Assembly: GCA_946811185.2 (NCBI GenBank)
Contig: OX328113.1
Coordinates: 6,972,401-7,036,400 of the forward strand
From: Hippopus hippopus
Lineage: Eukaryota; Mollusca; Bivalvia; Cardiida; Cardiidae
Length of the DNA stretch: 64,000 bases
Reading direction: 5' to 3'
The notes under the pieces are model-generated. The model did no database searches. It had not been told where the DNA came from and saw only the letters and a list, made by a program, of their open reading frames with translations. How positions within the stretch are numbered: position 1 is the stretch's first letter; every line of letters begins with the position of its first letter. Below, in pieces: positions 30,480 through 42,069 of this stretch. Made by a program: the position numbers and the translations under genes.

Positions 30480-30684
30480 CCTCTGCGCGGGCTGACCTGG
30501 GTTATTTTTTTTTTTGCATTTGTTAAATTCCACATGTCAAAGGACCATTCTACCTACAGGTTCAGTTGGTCGTAAGACAAAATGGATTTTATGATCCATA
30601 TTTATATTTTGACTTGCTTGATACGAGTATATTGCATCGCAGAGATGCATTAAGCGTCCTTTTGCCGGAGCGTGGCCCATATAT
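30480..30684 (-). mobile_element. M3 MITE, reverse, core-truncated
   Basis: GCGCGGGCTGACCTGGG at left, GATCCATATTTATATTTTGA, and CTTTTGCCGGAGCGTGGCCC at right. Confidence 0.75.
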
Positions 30685-30821
30685 AGACGACACATGAGGT
30701 CCTGGAATATAAATAATGAGACTCTTTTGTGGTTTAGTATAAAGAGAAGAAATGACAAGTAACCACACAGCATTTTTTTTTTTTTTTTTTCATATTTTTG
30801 AAAAGCAAAACTTTCGATCAG

Positions 30822-31328
30822 ATTTGAGCAATGCTCCATTAAATGGGGGTTTAATGCGTTTCCGTGATGCATTATACCAAGTCATTCATTATTTGAGCCG
30901 TGCTCTGTGAAAAGGAGGCTTAACGCATCTGCGAAAAGTATCGACCCATGTCAGCCTGCGCAATCCGCGCAGGCTGAGCTGAGTCGAAACTTTTCGCTAT
31001 TGGTCAATTTTCTGCCTGTCAAAGGACCAGTCTACCTCATGATTGAGTCGGTTGTTTAAAAAAGTGGCTATTATGGATCCATAATTGTGTGATGACTTGC
31101 CTGGCATTATGTATCACGGAGGTGCATTAAGCCCCCTTTTGCCAGAGCACGGCTCATTTAATTATTGATTCATAGAATCCTTTTTGTTTAAAACCTGGTT
31201 GATTCCTGAGGTGAGAATAGTCCTTGGACATGCAGAATATTTACCAATAGCAAAAAGCGGACTGCACAGGCTGACATGAGTCCATACTGCAGATGTATTA
31301 AGCCGCCTTTTCACAGAGCATGACTCAT
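30822..31328 (+). mobile_element. M3 MITE (plus) split by insertion of another M3 (minus)
   Basis: 30822-30888 is the left end of a plus-strand M3 (TTTCCGTGATGCATTATACC) and 31164-31328 its continuation (TTGATTCATAGAATCCTTTT to CAGAGCATGACTCAT). Between them is the complete minus-strand M3 at 30893-31160. Confidence 0.75.
30893..31160 (-). mobile_element. M3 MITE, full length, nested
   Basis: ATTTGAGCCGTGCTCTGTGA to CCAGAGCACGGCTCATTT. Core AGCCTGCGCAATCCGCGCAG. The sequence ATTATT occurs at both junctions and may be a target-site duplication. Confidence 0.85.
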
Positions 31329-31419
31329 ATACCGCCTTTTCACAGACCATTACTCATGTACATGTTCAAAGATCAGGGGGATATAGAGCAGTTGGTGGTA
31401 AAAGTGACGTGTCCGAAAT

Positions 31420-31730
31420 TACATTTGAACTGTACAGTAATGTGTTATATGATAATGCATAACAAATATGTAAAATCACCAATTAGTACAGGAAAAGGAT
31501 TATCCCGTATCATATCCATTTCGCTGATGTATAAAAACGCACGGTTTTGGAATCGATTGAAAGTAAATGTACGAAACTCTTGCATGTTGGTATCATAGAT
31601 GGGCCCGCAAATAGGCCCGCAGAGGCACGTAGAATGGATATGCCAGCATTTTTGACAAACAAGAAATTATTATTTATGCATTCGAAACTTTTAGCAAAAG
31701 TTAGGTCAAGCCAGCTTTGTGTGATAAAAT
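31420..31730 (+). repeat. R1 dispersed repeat
   Basis: GTACAGTAATGTGTTATATG, CCAATTAGTACAGGAAA, TTGGTATCATAGATGGGCCC and GCAAATAGGCCCGCAGA match 50212-50510 in order. Confidence 0.65.
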
Positions 31731-31763
31731 TGTTAAAAATTATGCGATAAAATAAAGCAAAAA

Positions 31764-33000
31764 TCAACTGCTGTATTTGACTTAAAAAAAAAAAAAAGGT
31801 AGATTATGTGATAGAAAGATAAATTTATGTGAGATCATCTTTAAAAAAAAAACATTCTAGGTACTTGCTGTATTACATTGAAAACAAGGTAGATGATGTA
31901 AGAGAGTTAAATTCATGCGAGATTATGTCATAGAAGCAACGTTCTAATTGCTGTATTACAGTGAAAACGAGGTAGGTTATGTGATAGAGAGATAAATTTA
32001 CGCGGAGTTATGTGATAAAAGAAACGTTCTAATTGCTGAACTATACTAAAAAAAAAGTAAGTTAAGAGATAGAGAAATAAATTTATGCGAGATTATGTGA
32101 TAAGGAAACGTTCTAATTGCTGTATTTCACTGAATACAAGGTAGTTTATGTGATACAGAGATAAATTTATGCTATATTAAGTTATAAAAAGAAACATTCT
32201 AATTTCTGTATCACACTAAAAACAAGGTAGATTATGTGATAGATAATTTTATGCGATATTATGTTATAAAGAAACGTCCTAATTGCTGTATCACACTGAA
32301 AACAGGGTCGGGTTATGTGATAGAGAGATAAATTATGCGAAATTATGTGAAAAAGAAACGTTCTAAGTGCTATATTACACTGAAAACAAGGTAGGTTATG
32401 TGATAGAGAGATAAATTAATGCGAGTTTATGTGATAAAAGAAACATTCTAATTGCGGTATTACACTGAAAACAAGGTAGATTATGTGATAGAAAGATAAA
32501 TTTATGAGATAGTATGTGATAAAAGAAACGTTCTAATTGCTGTATTACACTGAAAACATGGTAGGTTATGTGATTGAGAGTTGAATTTATACAAGATTAT
32601 TTGATAAAAGAAACTTTTTAATCGCTGTATTGCACTGAAAACAAGGCAGTTTATGTGATACAAAGATAAATTTATGCGAAATTATATGAGAAAAAAACAT
32701 TCTAAGTGCTGTATTACACTAACAACAAGGTAGGTAATGTGACTGAGAAATAAAATTTATGAGAGATTATGTGATAAAAGAAACGTTCTAATTTCTACAC
32801 TGAAAACATGGTAGGTTATGTGATTGAGAGTTGAATTTATACAAGATTATTTGATAAAAGAAATTTTCTAATTACTGTATTGCACTGAAAACAAGGCAGT
32901 TTATGTGATACAGAGATAAATCTATGCAGAGATTATGTGATAAAAGAAACGTTCTAATTGCTGTATTACATTGAAAACAAGAGAGGTTATGTGATAAATT
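31764..33000 (+). repeat. Tandem array of about 85-bp units (about 14 copies)
   Basis: Units read TAATTGCTGTATTACACTGA, AAACAAGGTAGGTTATGTGA, TAGAGAGATAAATTTATGCG, AGATTATGTGATAAAAGAAA, CGTTC. They are diverged and vary in length. A single related unit lies at 39700-39755, and the TATTACACTGAAAACA block also occurs at the right end of R2. Confidence 0.9.
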
Positions 33001-33023
33001 ACGTTTTCGGAAAGAAATAAATA

Positions 33024-33292
33024 TTTGAGCCATGCTCTGTAAAAAGGGGGCTTGATGCTTCTACGAAAAGTATCGACCAAGGTCAACCTGCGCAGTCCGC
33101 GAAGGCTGACCTCGGCCGAAAGTTTTCGCTATAGGTCAATTTTCTGTATATCCAAGGACTAGTTACCTTTAGATTAAATCAGTTGTTGAAAACAAGTGGC
33201 TATTATGGATCTATAATTACGTGATGGCTTTATTGGTATCATGCATAACGGAGATGTATCAAGCCCCCTCTTGCCAGTGCATAGCTCATTTT
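33024..33292 (-). mobile_element. M3 MITE, full length
   Basis: TTGAGCCATGCTCTGTAAAA, core ACCTGCGCAGTCCGCGAAGG, TATTATGGATCTATAATTAC, and CAGTGCATAGCTCATT. Confidence 0.8.
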
Positions 33293-33578
33293 CTGTTTAT
33301 GTTCGCTCTATGCTACCGTACATATCTTCTACCTTAAGGCTAAAAGCCATTTTTCATTCAGTGTAACTTCGCTCCCAATTAGACACAGTTTTAACATTGA
33401 AAATGCAATTTAACGTTCAAACAAGATGAATAATTAAACATTATCGATTGTGCAGGAGTCAGTTACGAATTTTACTGATACGAAGAAAGCATAAAAAAAT
33501 CAACGGCTGCTCAATATACCAACTATATGTGCGACAACGTAAAAACGCTTAAGTAGATAAACGTGACTCAATGCGATT

Positions 33579-33745
33579 TTCGGACAGCGTAGATCAAGAT
33601 CAGACTGCACAGAACGTCCAGTCTGATCTTAGATCTACTCTGTCCGTTATCGTGGGATTTTGCAAACAGAAAAATGCTGCTTACAAGCCTTTTCCGCTGT
33701 CCCACAATAATTTCAAAAAACATGAGATTGTTGGTAAAGGGAATA
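33579..33745. mobile_element. M1 palindrome joined to an M2 fragment
   Basis: CGGACAGCGTAGATCAAGAT palindrome to CTACTCTGTCCG, then M2-like AAAAATGCTGCTTACAAGCC and GTCCCACAATAATTTC. Confidence 0.6.
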
Positions 33746-34129
33746 ACTTAACCAAGAGAAGATGTAGATCAGAACCTGACTGATCGTACAGTCTAGACTT
33801 CATCCCCACAAAAGCGTCGTTTTTTGGGATGAGGGAATGTTCAAGATTGTAACCGGGAACTATGCGTATTGCTTTCTAAGTGCCGGGGATATTAGACGCA
33901 ATTATTTGGTTTCATGACCAATAAAGCAGTTATTCCATACTTAAAAATAGCAACGATAAACCTAGTTTTGTGATAGGAGAACTTCTTTCCGTATTTCTGC
34001 TAACATGCATTTGAAATAAAAACGAAAAAAAAAATGTCACAGCTCAATCAGGGTTTTAAATAAATAGTACCATGCTTAACATTTACCATGTCTTGCTCGG
34101 TTTTAAGTCCTTGTGACAACTTAGCCGCC

Positions 34130-34655
34130 CAGAATCGAACCAGGAACTCCTAACAAATGATAATGTATTATTGTGCTGCAAAGAAAATTCTCACGATCTG
34201 ATTGGCTAATGTGCTCCGAACATACACTCAGCAAAACTTCTAACTGGCCACTTTTGTTTCTCCTGTAAATTTGACCAAGTAATAGACAGGTAAATAAAAA
34301 CAAGTTATGACATATGTCTGGACGTTAGACATGGTACTGTAATGAAAAGATTCTCGATTTAACCGACAGAAAGCATCTCTTTTTCAAAAAAAGGGAAAAC
34401 ATATGCTTTGCGCATGCGTGGTGTCTATCAGACAAACCAGGTTAAAAAGAGAGGCATATATCACTGAAATTTTGTCAGCAATAAGGAAAAACATGAAAAC
34501 TTTTTTCTGCACAAAAATATAAACTGAGACAAAGAGCGTGAAGTTTTCAAAAAAAAAAAATGATTTTTCAAGTTTCAGTGTTAAGTGAATGAATGTTTAA
34601 TAACTTCATTTCAGTATAACAAGTCAACAAATTCTTTTCAAACTTAGGCTGGAGT
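34130..34655 (-). repeat. R3 repeat, minus orientation
   Basis: ACACTCAGCAAAACTTCTAA, AAGTAATAGACAGGTAAATA, CTTTGCGCATGCGTGGTGTC and AAATTTTGTCAGCAATAAGG match the reverse complement of 53495-53950. A box-B-like GGTTCGATTCT (minus strand) lies at the edge (about 34137). Confidence 0.7.
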
Positions 34656-34659
34656 ATGC

Positions 34660-35580
34660 TTTTACGCTGGTCAATTATTCTCCAAAACATCAAACTACGG
34701 GGAATTCCGGCTTAAATGTGGCCGTTTAGAAGTTTTGTTTTGTGTATATCCCTGTACACTGGCAACATCCACATAAAAGCAGTTTCCCTTTCGGGAGCCC
34801 CGTATACATAACTACAGTTTCAACACAACATCCAAAATGGCGGCGTTGATCGATATGAGCCTTCCACAAGACAAACATACTGAGTAGCCTGCACCATATT
34901 ATAACTAGTTTCCCTAGATGGTGACATTAAACGGAAAGAATGGATTAGTTTTTAAAATAAATGAATATAGTTACATGTATTATCGTTTGTTGTCATTCTA
35001 AAACAGATCTACACGGGGGTTAAAACAAGTCAGCCCTTCGTCAGGTAAGCAAATTGTGAAGTGTCAAAACTCATACATTGTCACTTTAAATGGATAACCT
35101 AATGGTCGTTTGAGGCAACTAATGGCCGTTTGCTTTTGCCAACAAATAATTAAAATGCATAGTTACTTACCTTGAAGTTGTTTAAATCCATGTCTAAATA
35201 TAAATACGTCGAATGTCTAGCAGTGACATCATCAAGTTCATGCACCAAACTGCACGTTTTACCAAGGTTTCAATGACCTCAGTTCTCAGTGACGTCAGTT
35301 TTCATTGAATCTGGGCACTCAGAAGGGAAGTTTTATTTCGTCAGCCTACTGAATTCGTGAGACCACAAAACAGCGAAATTTCGCTGAATAAACGTTGGAC
35401 TGGTAAAATTTTGCAGTATAGTAAATTGGTTACATGGTTAGGTTGCACAGGACTTGAAAACTTCGGTTCGGGGCAACATGATTCGCCACAAGCGTGAGCA
35501 AGTTTCCAAGTCCCCTGCCACCTGACCATACAACTGATAATGTAATCTTAATCTTTCCAAAGAAACAAAAGGACAATTTG
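34660..35580. other. Gene-free stretch, no element recognised
   Basis: Mostly unique-looking sequence. No exon with coding bias, SINE or MITE core seen. Confidence 0.4.
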
Positions 35581-35585
35581 AGGTA

Positions 35586-35783
35586 TTGTGTGCTGTTCTT
35601 GTTGTAGTTGTCATCGTTGTTGTTATCGTAATTGTTGTTGAAGTAGTTGTTGTTGTCGTTGTTGTTGTCTTCATGGCTGTTGCTATCGTTGATGTTCGTG
35701 TTGGTTTTATTGTAGTTGCTGTTATTGTTTTTGTCGTCGTCGTCGAAGTCGTCATCTTTGTTGTTGTTTTTGTTGTCGTTGTG

Positions 35784-35820
<37 letters not shown>
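35586..35820 (+). repeat. GTT/GTC-rich tract followed by (TC)n microsatellite
   Basis: Imperfect GTT, GTC and GTA units to 35789, then about 15 CT units (35789-35819). The long open frames on either strand here are products of the repeat. Confidence 0.9.
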
Positions 35821-35822
<2 letters not shown>

Positions 35823-35834
35823 AGCATTTAGCAT

Positions 35835-36425
35835 AGAGTGTGAAAGGAAATAGATTTAATGGCGTTGTCTTCTCCTTTTCCTTTAGAATGAAAACACAAA
35901 ATCCTTTTTAAGGCGTAACTGTTTTAGCTTATCTCTATCTTGGGATTGGTCTCGAATGAATAAAAAGTTATTTGCAATTGGTAAAAAAATTGAACGTGAT
36001 AATTCTGCGGGCGTCTGTGGGCACTTTTTGGACCTATATTTATTTGCAAGCTGGTTTATGACACCAATATTAATAAATAGATCTAATTAAAACTTTTACT
36101 TTCAAACTAAGAAGAAAAAGAGGAAACTGCTGACGAAGTTACTTTTCATTATTTCTCTTCATATTGAAACACGAAACAGTTCAAGTATTCGTATTCCAGT
36201 GCCTCTTACATCGAATCTTTTCCTTTAAAGATTTTTCTGGTTTACAATGAAAATACAAAACGATGTTTTTTGTATGATTAATGGTTTTTGAAGATCAAGG
36301 TGGTAAAAGGAGAAAATGCCTGTCTTCTATAGGGCATAGAATACAATATCTGTGAGGAAATCTAGTTAATGGCATTTTTTATCACCCAGAATGAAAGCAC
36401 GGAACCCTTCGTTACAAATACGTAT
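35835..36425. other. Gene-free stretch, no element recognised
   Basis: No coding or RNA signal. A weak M2-like GGTAAAAGGAGAAAATGCCT at 36301 is the only repeat trace. Confidence 0.4.
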
Positions 36426-36431
36426 ACACAG

Positions 36432-36702
36432 TGTGAGCCCTATTCTGGTAAAAGGGGGCTTAATGCATCTTTGTGATAAACTTTACCAAACTAGTCATCA
36501 CATAATTAGGGATTCATAAAATCCATTTTGACAAACAATTGACTGAATCTGGAGGTAGAATAATCCCTGGACATGCATGAAATTTACAAATAACAAAAAG
36601 TTTCGGCCCAGGTCAGCCTGCGCGGACTGCGCAAGCTGACCTGGGTCGATACTTTTTGCAGATGCATCATACCCTCGTTTTACAGAGCATGGTTCATATA
36701 TA
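36432..36702 (+). mobile_element. M3 MITE, full length
   Basis: GTGAGCCCTATTCTGGTAAA, AAAATCCATTTTGACAAACA, core GCCTGCGCGGACTGCGCAAG, and TTTTACAGAGCATGGTTCAT. Confidence 0.85.
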
Positions 36703-36814
36703 AATAGCTTTGGTATTGTGCTGCAGGTCTGAAAGACCTCAATGGACGTCTAGACTGTACCTATTTCTATTATTGATAGTTATATTAAACACTTAGCAAA
36801 TGGCGAAATTGCAG

Positions 36815-37010
36815 ACCTATCCAAATTCCAAGCAGTTGCAGACTTAATTCAAATGGAGCTCAGATAATGGGATTTGTCTTTGATATAGTGTAAAACATTG
36901 TGCAAAAGGGAGAAAATGTTATTAACTAGCATTTTCTCCTTTTCCGATGAAGATGTTAAAAGCTCTGAGCCCGTCGTTAAAACACGGGATTGTGTGGTAA
37001 AAGGCTAAAA
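36815..37010 (-). mobile_element. M2 MITE
   Basis: GAGAAAATGTTATTAACTAG and opposite arm AGCATTTTCTCCTTTTCC, ending AACACGGGATTGTGTGGTAA. Confidence 0.8.
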
Positions 37011-37048
37011 TTCTAGCAAGCAAAGACCCGGTAGTATTTTGTGCTTTT

Positions 37049-37115
37049 ATGGACTATGTAGATCTGGATCAGACTGTGCAGAACGTTCAGTCTGATCTTA
37101 AATCTACTCGGTCCA
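37049..37115 (+). mobile_element. M1 palindrome fragment
   Basis: GTAGATCTGGATCAGACTGT paired with CAGTCTGATCTTAAATCTAC. Confidence 0.65.
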
Positions 37116-37134
37116 AAATTTTGCAAGAAATTTG

Positions 37135-37422
37135 CCGAGCCCGGTAGGCCAATCAGTAACGTTTAAGAGTTTGCTAGTTTGAATCCCAAGCTCGGCCAAA
37201 TTCTTTTCGAGGTTTTTATGACAATAAAAGCGACATAATTTATTCCTCTCTCACCGCTGATCGTTGTTTCGACACTGGTTATGAGGGAAAGCAGCCAGTG
37301 GCTTAGGAAGAATATTGTGGGATGTACTGATAAAAAGAAACTTCACGAAAGCATTGATGGCCTTACTACGAAATTATTGAAATAATGTTGAAAACTGCGT
37401 TAAATACCATACAATCAATTCC
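37135..37422 (+). mobile_element. SINE-A, diverged
   Basis: CGAGCCCGGTAGGCCAATCA head, box B TTTGAATCCC, AAGCAGCCAGTGGCTTAGGA and GCGTTAAATACCATACAATC. Confidence 0.8.
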
Positions 37423-37440
37423 TAACAGACATTTTGGCCA

Positions 37441-37648
37441 AAAAAAAATCACATAATCATGGATCCATAAAATCCATTTTTGTCAAACAACCAGCTGAAT
37501 AAAGAGGCACACTGGTCCTTTGTTACGCAGAAAATTGACCTATAACAATATGTCTCGACCCATGTCAGCCTTCGCGAAATACGATACTTGGTCGATACTT
37601 TTCGCAGACGCATTTAACCCTCCTTTTCTCACAGCATGGCCCAAATGT
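37441..37648 (+). mobile_element. M3 MITE, 5'-truncated
   Basis: Starts at ATCACATAATCATGGATCCA; decayed core (GCCTTCGCGAAATACG); right end CTCCTTTTCTCACAGCATGG. Confidence 0.75.
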
Positions 37649-37719
37649 TATATAACTCAGCTGTCAAAGAATTACGCCTTTATTGACCAAGCCCGTTTAT
37701 TTATGACCCTGACTTATAG

Positions 37720-37918
37720 AGCTTTAAAAAAAAAAACATTGTAGGAAAGGGAGAAAATCCTGGTAACCAACATTACTCTCCATTTTCCCATAATTTTCTT
37801 TTTTATTCATTCCAAAGTGACAAAACCTCATCATCTAGAGAGCCACATTAACTTTGACGTCTGCAAGGGCTTTCAATTTTGGACAAGTCTAGACTGTCCT
37901 CGTCTGGTAGAGAGTTTA
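37720..37918 (+). mobile_element. M2 MITE
   Basis: GGGAGAAAATCCTGGTAACC with imperfect opposite arm; right end GACTGTCCTCGTCTGGTAGA. Confidence 0.75.
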
Positions 37919-38028
37919 CAAATTGGCCGTTTTTTATGTGTCCCCGTCTACATATAATCCCATAGAACTAGATTCCATTAATTTTTATGGTATATCGATA
38001 CTACGGGAGACGTACTGACCACTAAGTA

Positions 38029-38150
38029 CTTCAGCGCCTTAGACGAAAAACAGGGGCTTTTGCGAACGGTATAGATCAAGATCAGAATGCACAAAAGGTG
38101 CATTCTGATCTTGGATCTATACCGTTCGCTTGTTTTTTCAATCCTATAAG
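38029..38150 (+). mobile_element. M1-like palindrome variant
   Basis: GAACGGTATAGATCAAGATC paired with GATCTTGGATCTATACCGTT; the inner stem AGAATGCACA / GGTGCATTCT carries matching changes on both arms. Confidence 0.75.
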
Positions 38151-38221
38151 ATAAAAAGAACAAATAAAAAAATCTGAGTTTCGGTGGATTGTATTTTCAA
38201 GTGTCAAAAGAGGTTGAGTTT

Positions 38222-38297
38222 ATATGAGGCATGCTCTGTAAAAAGAGGGCTTATTGCATCTGCAAAAACTATCGACTCATGTCAGCCTGCGCAGTTC
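38222..38297 (-). mobile_element. M3 fragment (one end only)
   Basis: GAGGCATGCTCTGTAAAAAG to TCAGCCTGCGCAGTTC, ending abruptly next to the following M3. Confidence 0.7.
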
Positions 38298-38301
38298 ACT
38301 C

Positions 38302-38575
38302 ACATATGAGCCGCGCTCTGTGAAAAGGGGGCTTAATGCATCTGCGAAAAGTTTCGACCCAGGTCAGCCTGCGCAGTCCGCGCAGGCTGACCTGGGCCGA
38401 AACTTTTCGCTATTGGTCGATTTTCTGCATGTCAAAGGATCAGTCTACCTCATGATTGAGTCGGTTGTTAAAAAAAGTGGCTATTATGGATCCATAAGTA
38501 TGTGATGGCTTTCTTGGTATGATGGATTACGGAGATGCATTAAGCCCCCTTTTGCCAGAGCATGGCTCATATATT
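38302..38575 (-). mobile_element. M3 MITE, full length, well preserved
   Basis: ATATGAGCCGCGCTCTGTGA to CAGAGCATGGCTCATATA. The core palindrome is perfect over about 40 bases (GGTCAGCCTGCGCAGTCCGC and complement). Good reference copy for the family. Confidence 0.9.
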
Positions 38576-38619
38576 TTAAGGTGAAAGGTTTATCCCCGTA
38601 GAGGGCTGAAATAATGAAT

Positions 38620-38853
38620 TGGTGTCTTTTACCTTTTACTATACAATTCCCAGTTTTAATGACCATCAATGAGAAAGCCTTTAAAAACATTGTGGGAAAA
38701 GGATGAAATGCTGGTAACCAGCATTTTATCTTTTTGCCGCAATGTTTCCTTTCCTTTCTATTACAAATCCCATCATCTGAGTCAAAAGCAGTTTCTGGTC
38801 TACAAATGCTTTAAATCTTGACAAGTCTAAAATTTTGTCGTTTGGTAAAGAGA
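38620..38853 (+). mobile_element. M2 MITE, full length
   Basis: CTTTTACTATACAATTCCCA at left, core GGATGAAATGCTGGTAACCA, and ATTTTGTCGTTTGGTAAAGA at right. Confidence 0.85.
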
Positions 38854-39169
38854 TGCAGGGGCACTTAACCAGAATTTGACAGTTTCTTTTTTTTTTTAGG
38901 GGGGGGGGGGCAGATAATTTTTTCTGAAGGAGAATGTTGATTGTTTACTCTTAGTTCGCGGAAACATGCTGAAAAACAGTTTGCCTCAAAATCGTGGTCG
39001 TTGAATCTTGCAACTTAGCTATGGGACAGCCGATATCTTCTTGTGTCAAAAATATATTTATTCTTTGTTATGCAATAACTTCTATATCGCTCGCTAAAGG
39101 AATAGGAAATTTTAGGGTAAAAATACAAAAGAAAAAACCCTCGGTGATTCCTCATGTTTTCATTCTCAT

Positions 39170-39265
39170 TCCCTATCTATGTCTAAAGTTTAATCTCTTA
39201 TCTCCTTTTCCTACAACGTTTTCAAACGACTTTTTCCTCAGGGTCGTTAGAAGGAAAGGTAAAGT
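39170..39265 (-). mobile_element. M2 half element
   Basis: Only one arm (ATCTCCTTTTCCTACAACGT) and the CTCAGGGTCGTTAGAAGG side remain. Confidence 0.5.
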
Positions 39266-39539
39266 ATTATGCACCTATAATTATGTTGCTGCTTCGACAA
39301 GTAAAACTCGACTCGCTTCTATAAATTGATATGAAAATGTACGTAGTGTCTATCACAAACATGTGGAAGATAAGAAAATTTATTATATTCATGTCAGTGA
39401 ATTACTAGGATTTCACAGTGAATAACACCCACTAGTGATGATAAGTATGGTATCTTCACTAGTGACGATATAGTTTTAGAATGTTTGCCGGAACTACTTT
39501 TTCCTATATTGCTCATATTGTACCATTTTTGATAATTAC

Positions 39540-39755
39540 TAGAATAAAAAAGGGAGCATTAGGAATAAAATAAATAGGATAATCAACTGCATGTGTGTGA
39601 TATTGAAAATCTGTCACTCATATTTCGGACTAGTTTTTTCAACCGCATCACACCCCATTCTAGTGACAGATTTTTAATATCACACACAACCTCTATTTAT
39701 GTTATTGCTATATTACACTGAACACAAAGGAGGTTATGTGATAAATGAAAATTAA
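39540..39755. repeat. Inverted repeat with ATAAATAG-type ends, plus one unit of the 85-bp family
   Basis: GTGTGTGATATTGAAAATCT pairs with AGATTTTTAATATCACACAC; flanks AAATAAATAGGAT and AACCTCTATTTATG are also inverted. Right of it, TATTACACTGAACACAAAGG resembles the 31764-33000 array unit. Confidence 0.65.
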
Positions 39756-40017
39756 CAAAACGTTGTCGGTGGAAATTTTACTTAGAAATTTGTAGGCTAT
39801 TATTGCAGATTTTTTGTGAAACTTTTACGGGTACTTTCCTAACACCCCTCCTCGTGACGCTTTTTTGACGTCTGAATAACAGAAGAAACCAAAAAAAATT
39901 TCCGAGGAAGAATGAAAAGAAAAAACAGCAAATCTAAATCTTCATTTTGATAGAAAAAAAATATAATCTTATCACACATTAATAATATAATTTAATCATG
40001 ATATAAAATAATCTTAT

Positions 40018-40091
40018 CACACAGTGTGGATCCACGATCAGACTGATATTGATCTACACTGTCCGCCAAAAGTGCAATGAGTCAAGCTTAT
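40018..40091 (-). mobile_element. M1 fragment
   Basis: GTGTGGATCCACGATCAGAC and CTACACTGTCCGCC; the inner palindrome has been deleted. Confidence 0.6.
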
Positions 40092-40107
40092 TTCCCGAAC
40101 GTTTAAA

Positions 40108-40290
40108 TCGTTACCAGACGACAAAAAATTAGACCTTGTCAATATTGAAAGCATTTGCTGACCACAAATCCAATTCGACTCAAATAATGCGTAATGTGTT
40201 CGAAAGAGTTGTAAACGTTGTGGGAAAAAGGAGAAAATGCTGGTTACCAGCATTTTCTCCTTTTCCAACAATGTTTTCATAGGCAATCTT
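40108..40290 (-). mobile_element. M2 MITE
   Basis: ACCAGACGACAAAAAATTAG, GAAAGCATTTGCTGACCACA, then a near-perfect palindrome around AATGCTGGTTACCAGCATTT. Confidence 0.85.
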
Positions 40291-40588
40291 TCTAATACAC
40301 GTTAAAAAAGTAACATTGTTCGAAAAGGGTCTAAGCAACTAATAGAGTGACAGAAAATAAAGTTATTTCATTATGGGGACGTTAGCATTACCGTAAATGG
40401 ACTGATAAATTGCCACGAGACCGGTGAATTGCTTGTAATTCACAGACCGGGCGACAAGATTGTCTGGTGTTATTGAATCAATTAAGACGGTTACCCGACT
40501 TAATTACTTGTATTAAGTTGTCTGGATTTGTATGGACTCGTCTGGCTTTGACCATATATGTCTGCGAGCCAGATGTTAGTTTTGTCAA

Positions 40589-40905
40589 CCCGAATAGCTC
40601 AAGTGGTAGAGCGTGAGGCTTATAAGTGACAAAACTTAAGGACACGAGAGGGTTTGGGTTTGATCCCCACGACTTGTCAAGTAACAAATTACTTACAGCG
40701 TATCGGATGATACGTTAAACCTTGGTCCAGTGTTATGGCACTATACACAGAGAAAATTAAAGAATCAGGCGTAACTTAGGATGAGTTTCTTCCTGTATCT
40801 TGCACTATTCCCAACACGAGACTAGAAAACAGCCCTTTTGGGGCGTCATCTATAAAAGGTAACCGGTGGTGAACACAGATTTATAAACAAAACTAAATAA
40901 AAAAC
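40589..40905 (+). mobile_element. SINE-C
   Basis: tRNA-like head ATAGCTCAAGTGGTAGAGCG, box B GGTTTGATCCCCAC, GGATGATACGTTAAACCTTG and AATCAGGCGTAACTTAGGAT as in 29229-29531. Confidence 0.8.
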
Positions 40906-41692
40906 AAGATGCTAGATTGACATTTTTAGCTTGGCTGCTTTCAATAATAATAATAAAAATAATAACGTCGAGGTATTTTAATGGTCCCCTCGTCGTGCGC
41001 TTCGTCCTCGTCGTCGGCGTCGTCGTCATCGTTGTGCGAAGCCTGAAATTTTCTTGTATAACTTTGGCATTTTCGGATACCTCTATCATTATTGAATTTA
41101 TTTTCTTAATACTTCGGTTAGTTGTGTCATATATCAAAATGTGAGCCAATACCAGTAGGGCACCAAACCCTTAAAATATTTCTTACACAGTTGTGCTTCT
41201 TTTTTTTACTCAAAATTACCACTTTAAGATACATCTTTACTCGTTTTCAGCCAGTGTTCAGTCGGTCTTTAACCCATTTCATTCTTATTTTATGAAACTC
41301 TGATCATTCTTGTATCTTCATGCCAAATGTTGGCCCTGACGGCTGCAAGGTTGCACAGATTACGACGGATAGAAAATGCATTCCATATTTTGGAGGCCTT
41401 CAAAGGAATCGCTGTTGTCGTTTCCGGTTAACATGAGGACAGATCCCTTGAGATTTTCTACTTATTACACCATATAATATTGTTAATATATCTGTGTTTA
41501 CACAGTTGAGCAAATCTATACACTTTTTAGTTTTAGAAACGTTTTTTTTTTCTCTCTAGCTGTAAGGATGTATGTTTCAACACAGTTGCAGTCAGTGTTG
41601 GTGCGATGTTCTTGTTTTAACCATTGGAGCACTGGACTTTTCTTTAGTCGCTTTGACAGACGAAGTACTAGTAGCTGAGGATTAGAATGGCA

Positions 41693-41765
41693 TTTGCATA
41701 CAGCGTAGATTAAGTTCAGACTGCAAAGAACACGCACTCTGATCTTGAATCAACACTGTCCGCAT
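41693..41765 (+). mobile_element. M1 fragment
   Basis: CAGCGTAGATTAAGTTCAGA with CTGATCTTGAATCAACACTG. Confidence 0.6.
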
Positions 41766-41794
41766 TTTTGTGAAACATTTTGGTAAACAAATTA

Positions 41795-42069
41795 AGGGAA
41801 TATAAAAAGAAACACAATTTTTGATTGGCTGAACAGAATGGTTTAGCTAATCAGAAATTGTGTTACTTTCTAAGGGAATGGAGAGAGAATATAGACCCTG
41901 GGCCCGTATTTGACAACTGTTCTAATGTCAATGTAGTTTCCATATTTCCATGAATTTTCCAAATTTAAAAATAAGGACAAATGGTTATGCCGATCAGAAC
42001 TTATGTTACTTTCCGAATTTACAATTAGAATACGAATGTTATTTCGAATAGATGGTTGGTATGGGTCCT
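41795..42069. mobile_element. Two adjacent M6 elements
   Basis: 41795-41885 has the inner M6 palindrome (CACAATTTTTGATTGGCTGA with AGCTAATCAGAAATTGTG). 41900-42069 has M6 ends GGGCCCGTATTT and GGTATGGGTCC. Confidence 0.65.

Noticed and set aside
34833..34852. AAAATGGCGGC, similar to a YY1 site or a translation start
   Set aside because: A single motif with no supporting promoter, first exon or open frame nearby.
35430..35834. Long frames rich in Asn/Asp, Thr or Val ending in Glu-Arg repeats
   Set aside because: They are translations of GTT/GTC and CT microsatellites on both strands.
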